DNA of 52,173 nucleotides from an uncultured Pelagibacteraceae bacterium. GTDB lineage: Bacteria > Pseudomonadota > Alphaproteobacteria > Pelagibacterales > Pelagibacteraceae. Shown in pieces: positions 52,141-52,173 of this stretch. Each line of letters opens with the position of its first letter. The stretch's first letter is position 1. The notes beneath the pieces were generated by a model, which worked only from the letters and a program-made list of their open reading frames with translations, was not told the DNA's origin and made no database searches. The translations under genes were made by a program, and so were the position numbers. The stretch covers positions 1 through 52,173 of the forward strand of contig CACLNK010000003.1 in the NCBI GenBank assembly GCA_902608305.1. The letters are read 5' to 3'.

Positions 52141-52173
52141 TGGCTATATATACTAAAATTTCAAGAAACGACA
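52141..52173 (+). CDS. thrB: Start of homoserine kinase (partial, runs off window)
   Basis: MAIYTKISRND immediately after ispH; matches a ThrB-type N-terminus and the known ispH-thrB order in alphaproteobacteria. Confidence 0.6.

Overview
The window is a compact, very AT-rich stretch of alphaproteobacterial chromosome. Gene content, gene order (F0 operon apart from F1; ccrM..mutY-DUF721-dsbA-smc; prs-rplY-pth-ychF; ispH-thrB) and tight packing look like a streamlined SAR11/Pelagibacterales-type genome; this lineage call is inference from memory, with no search run. About 47 protein genes and 3 tRNA genes are supportable. They are almost all housekeeping: replication and transcription (dnaG, rpoD, smc, ccrM, mutY, uvrB, uvrC), pyrimidine synthesis (carAB), cytochrome bc1, the F0 sector, isoprenoids, folate and tRNA maturation. 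I saw no CRISPR array, transposon, prophage or defence island. The most unusual items are: (1) an 857-aa Smc with no recognisable hinge domain; (2) a tRNA-Val(GAC) with non-canonical D- and T-loops that look co-varied, 4 nt downstream of rpoD; (3) tRNA-Gln ending 3 nt before the start codon of the CCA-adding enzyme gene; (4) three GANTC sites clustered on the predicted ccrM promoter; (5) a terminator-like hairpin inside the start of atpF', just after atpE; (6) mutY and DUF721 divergent with abutting start codons (CATATG); (7) pgeF with no ATG/GTG/TTG start, in frame with midA across one stop codon; and (8) repeated tail-to-tail gene overlaps through a shared TTAA.
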